The position numbers were made by a program, and so were the translations under genes. Shown in pieces: positions 46,726 to 57,206 of a stretch of 64,000 nucleotides of DNA. Under the pieces are notes generated by a model. That model was not told the DNA's origin and did no database searches. It worked only from the letters and a program-made list of their open reading frames with translations. This DNA is from Gordius sp. MW1 (Eukaryota; Nematomorpha; Gordioida; Gordea; Gordiidae): positions 18,786,001 to 18,850,000 of the forward strand of contig OZ038526.1 in assembly GCA_964036665.1 (NCBI GenBank), given 5' to 3'. Numbering within the stretch: position 1 is the stretch's first letter; each line of letters starts with the position of its first letter.

Positions 46726-46960
46726 GGGCGGGAGTGGAGGAGATCATCCCTCAACCCCTTTTTATTATTATTGATTATTATATGCGTTTAGTTTTAACGG
46801 AGGGAAGGGAGGGGGTAGTGTGAGCGTTTAGTTTTGGGCGGGAGTGGAGGAGATCATCCCTCAACCCCTTTTTATTATTATTGATTATTATATGCGTTTA
46901 GTTTTAACGGAGGGAAGGGGGGGGGGTAGTGTGAGCGTTTAGTTTTAACGGAATAAGTAT
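46726..46960 (+). repeat. Tandem duplication, about 110-bp unit
   Basis: GGCGGGAGTGGAGGAGATCA ... GTAGTGTGAGCGTTTAGTTTT occurs at 46728 and 46837, with a third partial unit from about 46930. The second unit's G run is longer. The GAGTTGGTATTATTAGGGGG lead-in is shared with 26990. Confidence 0.85.
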
Positions 46961-47964
46961 TTAAAATAAAATACTAATTTATTAAAACCACTTTTTCACC
47001 AATACTCACATATGCTATAGTATGAACGTTGAAGCTCAATAAATAATAATAACTTTCTGATGGAATCGTTCTTTCTAAATCTCGCTCAATAACTCGAGGC
47101 CGGTTAATTGAAAGATAGAAATTAATATAATAGGGTCTAGAAATAGTATGGTAGTTCTATGCATTCGTCAAATCATTAATAGGACTAGGATTTAACTTGA
47201 TTAAAAGAAGGAAAACTTTTATATAATCTAGTCGTTAAATGCTTTAAACTGCTGATACTTTTTTTTTCTAATACTTTAATTTAAATGTGCGCGTTGGAAA
47301 TCTAAGTATTAAATTCGCCACTTTTTTATACTCTATATAAATCTTAAATCAAATTGTTATAAATTAAAGAGAATATTATTAATTACAAAGAAACCCGAAG
47401 GCGTTAGCGCTTCACCTTATGTGTGGTTATGTTCCGACCCCAAAAAGCTTAAATTCAACATACCTATACTGGGCAACCAAAAATTTGTGTGTTTTATATT
47501 GACTTTTTTTATTATTTTAAACTTGCTATGTAGAATTGCGTTTTGTGACCATATAAATGTAACATTTTTATGTTATATTATATTTTAGATACATTAGAAA
47601 ATCAAATGTGGAAGGCAGCCACGAAAAATTTAATACAATAATAACTATTATTTAATTTATATACGTACGATAAAAATTGTTATTGCAAATTGAAATTTTA
47701 ATTAAAAATTTAACGTTTTCCGGTTATGGAATAAATTATGCCCAGAATGTTTTAGTATGTGAAAGTCTATATATCTAATCTTAGAAATCAACAAGTTGTG
47801 CAAGATTAAAATTAATTTTAGAATGATGTTTAACCTAATTTCATTTATTAAAAAATAATAAAGATGATATTTATATACTTTATCCAGCCGACATTTATAC
47901 ACTTAACTCATTTATATTTTCCCGCTTCGTCAAATTGTAAATCATAATAAAATTTTACGTTTTT
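46961..47964. other. AT-rich sequence, no gene seen
   Basis: No recognisable feature. The 66-codon minus-strand frame at 47702-47902 is AT-biased and unrecognised. Confidence 0.5.
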
Positions 47965-48193
47965 TTTGGCTAACATTGATAATTACCCTATGCCCGTCAG
48001 TCTAATTCTTTTGCATTTAATACCCCCCTATAGGCATTCTCGCCCCTTCTCACCTTTCTCGCCCATAAATTGCATAGCAAATAAGCTACATTTATACGTA
48101 GAATAGATGAGTCGTCCCCTCTTCCCTTCCCCCCCCCCCCCTTTCCCCCTTCTTTTCTCCCCTCCCCCTTCCCACGAGGGCCGAAGGCCCGAG
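47965..48193 (+). repeat. Composite repeat copy 9 (end module only)
   Basis: Contains TTTGGCTAACATTGATAATT, the pre-terminal TTTGCATTTAATACCCCCC tract, CGCCCATAAATTGCATAGC, the C/T tract and the GGGCCGAAGGCCCGAG hairpin. Nothing of the start module or satellite remains. Confidence 0.85.
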
Positions 48194-48299
48194 TTTTTAT
48201 ATTCTTAGCATTAATATATAATATAAACATTAAGATTTAGTCAGGGGTGAATGCAGGATTGCCTAAAGGGGGGTTTTCCATTTTTTTTATAAATAATAC

Positions 48300-48910
48300 T
48301 ATTAAACAAAAATGAAGATTGGGAGCGAAATAAACCTTTCCAACTGCGCGAGATTAATCATACTGACGATGATGTTGTAACACATAATATTGTTAATAGA
48401 TATCCGGTTTTGTTTAAAAATAAATTGGGAGGGGTCGTCGGGTATGAAGCGAAGCTTGAATTAAAAGATGAGTTATGTCCACGTTTTTTCCGTCCTAGAC
48501 CTATTCCCTATATGTTAAAACCTAAAATTGACGAAGAATTAGATAGGTTAGTTAAAGAAGGTATCTTAAAACCAATAAAATATGCTGAACACGCTGCTCC
48601 TATTGTAACTGTTATTAAAAATAACGGAAACATCCGTATTTGCGGCGGCTTCCGTGATTTAAACAAGCATCTTTTATTGAAAAATATCCTTTACCACGTA
48701 TTCAAGATATATTTGCACAATTAGGCGGGTTAATATTTCTCCGTATTGGACCTTAAGGACGCCTATTTTCAATAAAGGTTAGCGAAAATTCTCAAAACTT
48801 ATTAGCCATTAATACGCATAAAGGTCTTTTTAAATATACTAAGTTACCTTTTGGGATAGCCTCGGCGCCAGCCATTTTTCAGCGTTTTATGGACTCATTT
48901 AAATAGTGGG
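48300..48910 (+). pseudogene. Ty3/gypsy RT fragment, family C
   Basis: The plus strand encodes an RT N-terminal region (FKNKLGGVVGYEAKLELKD, PIPYMLKPKIDEELDRL, GNIRICGGFRDLNK at 48410-48700). After a frameshift and stop it continues in pieces with NTHKGLFKYTKLPFG and APAIFQRFMDS, ending about 48905 before the catalytic motif. It resembles K02A2.6-type gypsy RT and differs clearly from families A and B here. No LTRs are visible. Confidence 0.85.
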
Positions 48911-49039
48911 GTGATAGTGGAATGAACGCGCTAAAGTAGAATTTTAATATTCTAGTGCAGTCTTATGCTGGCGCTCCGCATGATAGTGGGGTGATACGTG
49001 CGAAAGTAGAGTTTAGTCTATAACATCTAATTTGAATAC

Positions 49040-51390
49040 ATAACAATAAAGCTCGTCGCCCCGCCGCAATATTTTTAACAAAAAACCTATCGGTGCCCGG
49101 TGTGGTACGGCAGAAGCCAGCCGTGTTTTATAAGAGCTGTCAATCAATCATTTTGACTGACATATTTTTTACTAAAGGTCCATTCTCGCTATTTTTACGT
49201 GTTATGTTTATTGTTTTTAATAATATTTTATATATTCTAATTTTGATAAAGCTGAACTAATTTAGGTTGGTTTATCCAATAAAATATTATATATATTTAT
49301 AAATTTTGATAAAGCTGGAATCTAATTTTGGTTGGTGTCTCCCCCCTTCCCCATAAAAAATATGGTTAAAAACAGACTAATCATTATAAGTTTTATTCAA
49401 AATTATGCTAAAAGACAATCATTAATGTAATCAAAATGGTTGGCAAATGTTGAAGTATTATTTAAATGTGGGGAATATAAGGCCCAACATTTTAGTACAA
49501 CATTAATCCGCTTTTCAAATATTCAATTATAGTTTGGAATACAAATTATAGTATGCAAAAAACTAATAATGTGCTTTGATGGTTAAAGTTTGGTATAAGG
49601 GAGGAATGATTTATGCCTACTTAAGAACAATGTCTCAGTAGTAACACGGTGAACGCTGGGTGTTAACACAAGCTAAAATTCTCTCAAAAAATCTCATTAA
49701 TCACGCCTCTACTTAATCCCATTGGGGGGAGAGAGTGTGAAAAAACCATTGATCATCCCTTTACCCAATCAAAAGGGGTGTTTGGAAAAAACACGTTGGC
49801 TGCTGAAACCCTACACCGGCTTTGACAATTTCATTAATAGTAAACTTTAAAATTAAATTTACTAAACCATGAATTAATTTTTAATTCAATTTCTCATCCA
49901 TTTCTACTGTAGAATAAGCACGCTGAGTTTCTGTTGAAATGAAATTTTAAAGTTTGTTTAAAAATGAAGCATGCATGAATGAAATGTGCAAAACACTTTG
50001 TTAAATTATTATTTACATTGAGTATTGTAAATTGCAATTTATTGTTATGCTCTTTTCTAGTAGTATAATACCCCCAATTTCTAAAAACAAGGAATCTAAT
50101 GTCGTTTATTTTAATGTTTGAGATAGTTTTATACGAAAATAATAAAAATTAAATTTCTTCTTATTTGATAACAGGCATTCGGGACATAAATTTTTATATT
50201 AACAGTGTTCAAATTTGTAAATTTTCATGTAAAATTAAATCTCAAATCAATTAAGATTATGTAATTTTTATATGCGTAACATCAACAAGACACCTTCTAA
50301 TATCTTTAAGTTTTTCCAGATAATTTTAAAAAATTCAATTTTTTTGTCAATTGGGGTGGGGAAGCTCTAACCTGAACCCCCCCTTCCCTACGCGACAGGA
50401 ATTAGTCGGCAAATCTCACTAAAGCTTTTTACTATTTTGCAACATCAAATATTAATTGACTGATTTCATGATGTTTTGAATCGGTGTTTAATTTATCAAA
50501 ATAATTATATTTGTCTACAATGTAGAGCCCTGCACGGGTGATACAAAACCCGACAGGAAGTCGGGTCTCATCAAAAACTGAATATAATAAAAGGTCAATT
50601 TTACCACGAGTTAGGGGATTTGTTTTATAAGGGGTGAAAAAGAAAATTCTATGCTCTTCTAAAAATTGATCGCAAGCGACCTAGATTCTTAAAACTGCTC
50701 TTCCAACCTTTATCAAGATTGTCTGATTTTTCATAATTATGTTAGAAACGCCAGGTTGTGTTCTCTCCTTTAGATTTCAAATTTTATTTAAAGCACTTTT
50801 AAAACATGGAAAGAATAGAATGCCAGTTAAATATTAAGATAGATTGGAATAAATAATTTAATAATAACATTTTTTGGTCAAAGTTAATTTATCATTTCTT
50901 GTGAAGTTATCTGGTAAGAAGGTTTCTTTGACTGAAATCTAGATTGCGTCGTGTCTTTGATTTATTTAAAATCCCTGAAGCTGTTTGACACATGTTGATC
51001 GCTTCTTTAAAGATTAGATGAGGAATGACGCCTCGACTACACTATCAAGACCTGATAGCCGTGTTGAGGATAATATAAACATCGTTTAGAAGAAACCGCG
51101 ACAAAGCCTATACCATTACGACTAGAGTTGTTAAATTGCTCCCGTGAGCAATGCTAACTATGTGCTTTGCTCGAGTACGCACACTAAGCTGTTTAATATG
51201 CTAGTTAGCACAATGAGTGCTCGCTGTTGAGTGCAATAGTTTTAACAGTATCATGTAAAAATGCTGGAGAGGTTAGTCGAAGCAGCAAAATCTGTTAAAG
51301 CATTTAGCAAATAGCTCGAGCAGTAAACTAGATCAGATAGCAGATTTAATTGCTATTTGTTAAAATTCAGTAACTTACAATATTTGCTCA
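49040..51390 (+). repeat. Segmental duplication, copy B
   Basis: Counterpart of 728-2010. The main match runs 50165-51390. The outer part (49040-49110 and about 49800-50165) matches more weakly and is split by about 0.7 kb without recognisable features. Copy B has a short insertion near 51045-51075 (CTACACTATCAAGACCTGAT) and lacks the long C run of copy A. No gene. Confidence 0.8.
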
Positions 51391-52557
51391 TTTTATATAT
51401 CATAAATAAATTAAGAACTTTCCCTTCCCTTTTTTGTCCTGTTGGTCCCCCCTCCCTTATTTTTTACCCTCTTACTCACCAGGGGGAGGAAGGGGGGCTC
51501 CTTATTTTTTAGCCCTCTTTCTCACCAGGGGGGAGGGGCCCCCCCTACACCTTATTTTTTACCCTCGTTCTCACCCGGGGGGGGGGAGGGTGATTTGCCC
51601 CCTACCTCACCTTCTTAATCTTCTTTCTCACCCGGGTGGGAGGGTGATTTGGGCCCCCCTTTCCACCGGGGGGGGGGGGTCTCCGGGTGAGAAAGAGGTA
51701 AAAAAATAAGGGGAGGGGCAAATCACCCTCCTCCCCCCTGGTAAGAGAGAGAATAAAAAATAAGGGGGGAGGGGCGGTGGGACCAACGGGACAAAAAAAG
51801 GGAGGAGGGCAAAGTTCTTAATTTATTTAAGATATATAATATGAGCAAATATTGTAAGCTTAGACTAAATAGACTGCTCACAACGCACAAATAGTGTACC
51901 CTTTTTTCCACCATTTTGATGTGAACATGGTAAAGTGGTGATCATGTTGAAATTAGTAATTTTCGCAATTTAAATAATCTTAAAAGGATATATAAAAAAA
52001 TGTTGGATTGGGTAGATATCAAAAACAGCATTTTAAAATAAATATCATTAAAAATACATAAAAATTAAAAATGTAAAAACAGCTATTAAAGTTTGTTTAA
52101 TAATATAGCGCCATTAATATTTAGTATACTATTAATTTATTGACGTTCATTTTAATTTATAAACTAGTGAGGAAGGTAAATTGATTGTTATAACGCAAAA
52201 TTACATGGTTAGAATACGCCAGTTGCACTCTTTGAAATGGAGGAAATTTAGACACACAATTCACCATATGCAACATATGGCATGAGCAGTCTATCTAGCT
52301 AGTCTATGATTGTAAGTTACTAAATTTTAACAAATAGCAATTAAATCTGCTATCTGATCTAGTTTACTGCTCGAGCTATTTGCTAAATGCTTTAACAGAT
52401 TTTGCTGCTTCGACTAACCTCTCCAGCATTTTTACATGATATTGTTAAAACTATTGCACCGAACAGCGAGCACTCCATGTGCTAAACTAGCATATTAAAC
52501 AGCTAGTGTGCGTGATCGCGTTTGTAGCTGAAGCTACTTAGCAATTTAACAACACTA
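51123..52557. mobile_element. Foldback hAT-like element, copy B (complete, 1,435 bp)
   Basis: Perfect 8-bp target duplication ATTACGAC (51115-51122 and 52558-52565). It starts TAGAGTTGTTAAATTGCT and ends with the inverse ...AGCAATTTAACAACACTA. Terminal inverted repeats of about 260 bp are 51123-51385 and about 52297-52557. Between them are an inverted minisatellite core (51385-51865: G/C-run units facing each other) and an inner module (51870-52297) bounded by inverted TAGACTGCTCA-type ends. It has no coding capacity. The 8-bp duplication and TAGAG ends place it in hAT. Confidence 0.88.
51434..51850. repeat. Inverted G/C-run minisatellite core
   Basis: Units of CTTATTTTTTACCCTC, TTCTCACCAGGGGG and G runs lie on the left, with their inverse on the right (GAGAATAAAAAATAAGGGGGG), pivoting near 51680. 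Reading frames here are products of the low-complexity units. Confidence 0.85.
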
Positions 52558-52565
52558 ATTACGAC

Positions 52566-53404
52566 CATACGCCCCTTTTTTATTGGACAGTGAGGAAAAC
52601 AAATATTTAGTTGCAATTTGTCAATTTTGACAGGAATGTAAGTATCTAGACAGGGTTAATTAATGTATTTCGTTTTTGTCTATAGCATTTTAGACAACTA
52701 CCTTAAATACTCCTTTTTTGTCTTTTAAATGATCAATGAATCATGGTCGTAGCAGGATTGGAACTAGAGAGGGGCAATAATGCTTCAGGGAGGGGCCAAA
52801 TGATGATATTTAAAAATTTAAGCCTTATTTCTAATAAATTGAAGAATTTCTGGATTTAGAGGGGGGCAGCCGTCCCTCCCTGCCACCCTTGGCTACGCCC
52901 ATGGAATCAATAATAGGTTTGGAAGGTAAGGTTAATTCCTATATAATGCTAATTAGTATTTACAATAGTGTCGATCGTATCGTTGGTCGCATTAACTATT
53001 GATATAAAAATAATCACAAAATAAATAACAATATAGTTACAGCAATCTGTTCTAATCTAAAATTGTAAAATTGTTTAGGGTGTTTGGAGATATTATTTGA
53101 AACTAATTTTTTTTATAATTTAAGGATATTATACCAAGACTTATTGTCACAGTCAATAGGTCAGACTCTAATAGAAGCTGTCGTAGGTTACGCATTTTGC
53201 TAGGTAATAAACGTTCTAAAATTTAAAGTTCTTAAATGGAATCACTTAAAAGTTAATGCCGACAAGCCCAGGCAAATTTCGTGACTATCAACTCTAAGGC
53301 AAAATTTATTGCCTTAAGAATATACAAATAAATAATAATAATAAAGAGGTGATGAGAAAATAGTGAATTTTAATAATTCACGAAATGAACGGGGAATAAG
53401 AAAA
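52566..53404. other. Non-coding stretch containing one MITE
   Basis: Apart from the MITE at about 52742-52905 nothing is recognised. The segment separates foldback copy B from the gypsy A integrase fragment. Confidence 0.5.
52742..52905. mobile_element. MITE of the ATGGGCGTAGCCA family (diverged)
   Basis: The left end is CATGGTCGTAGCAGG (mutated) and the right end TTGGCTACGCCCATG (intact). The interior GAGGGGCAATAATGCTTCAGG phrase matches the family in inverse orientation to 7370. Target duplication not certain. Confidence 0.7.
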
Positions 53405-53423
53405 AATATCATCTGAGGCAAGT

Positions 53424-54032
53424 GACAATGGTCCTCAATTCACATCAGATGAATTTACATCTTTCTGCAAAAGAAATGGAATTCAAAAATTTTAGGGCGC
53501 ACCGTACCACCCAAGAAGGTCTAGCAGAAAGATATATAAGGACCATAAAGAGCAAATTTTTTGCGGGGAGGAGACAAGGCATAAACTATCGTGAAAATTT
53601 ATTACAAGTTTTATTTAATATGCGAACGACGGTAAATATCACCACTGGTATTAGTCCGGGGGAAGGTATGTTCAATAGAAGACTTTGAACAACTCTTGAC
53701 CAATTAAAATGGACACGGAGGGAGAAAATCAATGATTCTGTTTGGAAACAAAAGTATTACAGAAACCGGGCCTGGAATACCGTGATTTTGCTTCAAAACA
53801 AAAAGTTTGGGTAAAAAATGACAGATCTCCAGGTTGGAGAGAAGGTCAAGTCCTTACGAAAAACAGTTACCTGACCTTTGACGGACAACTGGGTGACAAA
53901 ACTAAAGTGAAACACACCGACCATATGAGAGTAGTCAAACGACCAGATCCAGCAGCGATTTCAGAAGACAACATACTTCCCTATAAAGGAGTATCGGTGC
54001 CAACTGTCAGATACCCTCAAGGTTCCGCTTAA
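53424..54032 (+). pseudogene. gypsy A integrase C-terminal fragment
   Basis: The plus strand covers the end of the integrase core and the C-terminal tail. It begins with the SDNGPQFTS region, loses a few codons around YHPRTN, has GLAERYIRTIKSKFF intact, a stop in place of the Arg after FNRRL, frameshifts, and ends with ...VPTVRYPQGSA and a polypurine tract. It is the 3' part of a decayed family A element in the opposite orientation to the full-length copy, continuing into an interrupted LTR. Confidence 0.9.
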
Positions 54033-54076
54033 AGGGAGGAGTAGTGTAGTGTAGCCTCATTCAAGGTTGCATTTTG

Positions 54077-55565
54077 TAGAGATGTTAAATTGCTAACTTT
54101 AGCAATGCTAACTATGTGCTATGCTCGAGCACGAATACTAGCTGGGTAATATGCTGGTTTAACACAATGAGTGCTAGCTGCTCGGTGCAATAGTTTTAAC
54201 AGTAGCACGTAAAAAAGCTCGAGAGGTTAATCGAAGCAGTTAAATCTGTTAAAAAATTTAACAGGAGCTCGAGCAGTAAATTCGAGCAGATAGTAGATTG
54301 AATTGCTATTTGTTAAAATTACAATTTTAATCATATTATATATCATAAATAAATTAAGAACTTGCCCCCCCCCCTTATTTTTTACCCTCATTCTTACCAG
54401 ATGGGAGGGGGGGGGGGGTGTTTGGCCCCCCCCCTATTTTTACACTCTTTCTTACCAGAGGGGGGGGGGATTGTTTTGCCCCCCCTATTTTATCCTCTTT
54501 CTCACCAGAGGGGAGATGGGGGGGGGGTATTTTGTCCCCCCCTATTTTTTACCCTCTTTCTTACCAGAGACCCCCTTATTTTTTATCCTATTTCTCAACA
54601 GAGGGTAGATGGAAGGGGTGAGTCCCCCCCCCCTTATTTTTTATTCTCTTTCTCACCATAGGGAAGGGCCCCCCCTCTATTTTTTATCCTCTTTCGCATC
54701 AGAAGGGAGATGGGGGGGGGGGGGGGGGGTGTTTTGCCCCCCCCCCCCTATTTTTTATCCTCTTCTCACCAGAGGCGAGATGGGGGGGGGGAGTGTTTTG
54801 CCCCCCCCCCCGATTTTTTATCCTCTTTCTCAGCAGGGGGCCCTCTTTGTTTTTTATCCTTTTTCTCACCAGAGGGGAGATGGGGGTGGGGGTATTTTGC
54901 CCCCCCCCCCGTATTTTTTACCCTCTTTCTTACCAGATGGGAGGGTGGGGGGGGGGAGGGTTGCCCCTCCTTATTTTTTACCCTCTTTCTTATCAGAGAG
55001 GGGGAGGGGGTTTGCCCTCCAATCTTATTTTTTACTCTTTTTCTTACCAGGGGGGGGGCACCAGTGAAAAGGAGGGATAAAAAACAAGGGGGGCAAAACA
55101 CCCCCCCCCCCCCTAGGGTAAAAAACGGGCCCCCCATCTCCCCCCTGGTGAGAAAGAGGATAAAAAATAAGGGGGCGGGGCCAAAACATCCCCCCCTCCC
55201 ATCTGGTAAGAAATAGGGCAAAAAATAAGGTTGGGGGGCAAACCCCCCCTCTGATAAGAAAGAGGGTAAAAAATAAGGGGGGGGGGGCAAGTTCTTAATT
55301 TATTTATGATATATAATATGATTAAAATTGTAATTTTAACAAATAGCAATTCAATCTACTATCTGCTCGAATTTACTGCTCGAGCTCCTCCTAAAATTTT
55401 TAACAGATTTGGCTGCTTCGACTAACCTCTCAAACATTTTTACGTGCTACTGTTAAAACTATTGCACCGAGTAGCTAGCACTCATTGTGTTAAACTAGCA
55501 TATTACCCAGCTAGTGTTCGTGCTCGCGTTTTTATTTGAAGCTACTTAGCAATTTAACAACTATA
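54077..55565. mobile_element. Foldback hAT-like element, third copy (1,489 bp)
   Basis: Perfect 8-bp target duplication GCATTTTG (54069-54076 and 55566-55573) inside the gypsy LTR. It starts TAGAGATGTTAAATTGCTAA and ends ...TTAGCAATTTAACAACTATA. Terminal repeats are about 270 bp each (54077-54345, 55295-55565). The core (54360-55290) is a minisatellite of units with CTTATTTTTTACCCTCTTTC, TTACCAGAGG, a G run and a C run. There are roughly 13 units in one direction, then about 4 in the other, pivoting near 55070. The inner module of copies A and B is absent, showing it is a separable insertion or optional cassette. Both strands have reading frames over 150 codons here, all repeat artefacts. Confidence 0.9.
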
Positions 55566-55613
55566 GCATTTTGAATACACGCGTTTTTCCTATACTTGAG
55601 CGCGGTCGCAAAC

Positions 55614-56994
55614 AGGACCGGGTCAAAGTCGCAGAAAAAAAGCAGCCAAATTGGTCAGAACTCATCAAGATTGATCAGGACTTAACATCTGTTTATTGAT
55701 ATGATGAATTCGAATTTATGTTTTAACCTATAATTATGCAGTACTTTACTTTTATTCATAATTTTTTTATAATGAATTTATTATGAGAAATACTTTACAG
55801 GTGTGACTAGATTGATGTTGAATACTAATACTTCCATGGATATGATATTATATTTACAATTTTGGAAATAAATTTGAGCTTTGGCCTGATCATTTGATAT
55901 TAAATTTATTAAAATGTTTTGCCTTTCCACTCTACTCATTTCAGTTTTTTATTAATAAATTATAACATACAAATAATCAAGTGGTAATGTTTAACATTGC
56001 ATCTCTTTCTCTATATTTTATCAAGATTGGTCAGGAGGGTTGTTTTAGGTAGGGGTTTTAGGTTAGGGTTAGGAGCAAATCAAATTCCCTCCCCATTTGA
56101 GATTTAATTCTAATATATTGATTATCTAAAAGTCATATTTTTCTGCTACTTTTTTATCATTCTGCTACTTTGACTTATTATAGAAATTGAGATGGGTCCA
56201 TTTCACTGTTAGTATAATGTTCTTTTAAATTATTGATACAAGATTCTTTGTAGATTTCTTTCTTAGATTTTGGGTTTATTGTTTTTTCTTTATTTTATAG
56301 ATATTTGAGTTAGTTTCTTTCTGTGTCTTCTTTTTGAGATAATCAATAAATTGATAAATATTGTGATCGGAAGCTTTTACAAGTTTCTTATTGTGGAATC
56401 CTTCTATGTGATTATTGGTTCTTGGGAGATTTGTCTCTTCATATCTTCCCCATAAAACATTTGTTGCAAAAAATACTGAGTTGCATGTCAATATTTAGTA
56501 GGTCATGATTTATAGGAGGTTCCAAGAATTCATTTGTAATGTTTGAACTACCTGTAGGATGTATATAATAACTACTAACTTGCAAGCTTACTTGTAGATG
56601 GCATTGTTGTACTACATGTATGATCCTTAGTTATTGCAAAATTTTCCTGCTTATGGATTCCTTTCCCGCCACATTTAGTTTTTCTACGTCTTCAATAGGT
56701 CTGATGATTTTTACTCTTATTAGCTTTGATGTAAGAATATTGACCAAGGGTCACTACCTGCCAACTTATTGAAGATTTTTTAAATTCTAATCAAATATGC
56801 ATTAAGATCTATATTTTGTATACTTATTCTCTTCTTGCTCAAAAATGAGATAAATTCTTCGAAATAAGACATGAAAATAACAATTATATATGCTGTTTTG
56901 TCGTATAATTCTAAAATGTCTACGCGCTTCGCATTTTCCCTCCCCCCGACTTTTTCTGCTACTTTTTCATAATTCTACTACTAACCCCGATTCG
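55614..56994 (-). mobile_element. Mutator-like (MULE) element fragment in the gypsy LTR
   Basis: The insertion between two halves of the LTR is about 1.38 kb. The minus strand contains a MULE transposase piece (56276-56491). I could not identify terminal inverted repeats or the 9-11-bp target duplication expected for Mutator, so borders are set by where the LTR stops and resumes. A TTAGGGTTAGG-like phrase near 56050 is incidental. Confidence 0.6.
56276..56491 (-). pseudogene. MULE transposase C-terminal relic
   Basis: The 71-codon frame contains LPRTNNHIEGFHNKKL, then HNIYQFIDYLKKKTQKE. RTNNxxEGWHxxL followed by a helix with IWKFIDALKKEQ is a well-known signature of MULE-type transposases in animals, just after the catalytic core. 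The Trp is replaced by Phe. Upstream sequence is frame-broken and the catalytic DDE region is not found, so it is a relic. Confidence 0.75.
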
Positions 56995-57206
56995 TCACAG
57001 GCATTTGATTATAGGCGTAGCCATTTGAATACATCTTAGTTTACATCGTACTTAGTATCTCTTATTTGATTTCTACTTTTATATATGTCCTTTGTTATGT
57101 GTATATAAAGCCCTATCCACCTAATAAAAGAGTCTCTCTGTCTCTTGATTTAGTCTCTTGGTTTAGAATCTGAGTTTAGTGTTATAACCCCGGCCACTTC
57201 ATCACA

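Larger units (their letters stand above)
54045..57206 (+). repeat. gypsy A 3' LTR in three pieces, split by two DNA transposons
   Basis: LTR pieces in order are 54045-54076, 55566-55613 (GAATACACGCGTTTTTCC, GAGCGCGGTC) and about 56995-57206 (CACAGGCATTTGATTATA ... TAATAAAAGAGTCTCTCTG ... CCGGCCACTTCATCACA). Joined, they would parallel the 287-bp LTR of the full-length element. The gaps are filled by a foldback element (54077-55565) and a Mutator-like element (about 55614-56994). Confidence 0.85.

Noticed and set aside
54303-55349. Overlapping reading frames over 90-170 codons on both strands
   Set aside because: They arise from the G/C-run minisatellite. Composition is Pro/Gly/Phe-only and repeats with the unit, and all frames are open because units lack stops.
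56040-56080. TTAGGGTTAGG-like telomeric repeat
   Set aside because: Only two or three degenerate units in the middle of an AT-rich transposon fragment.
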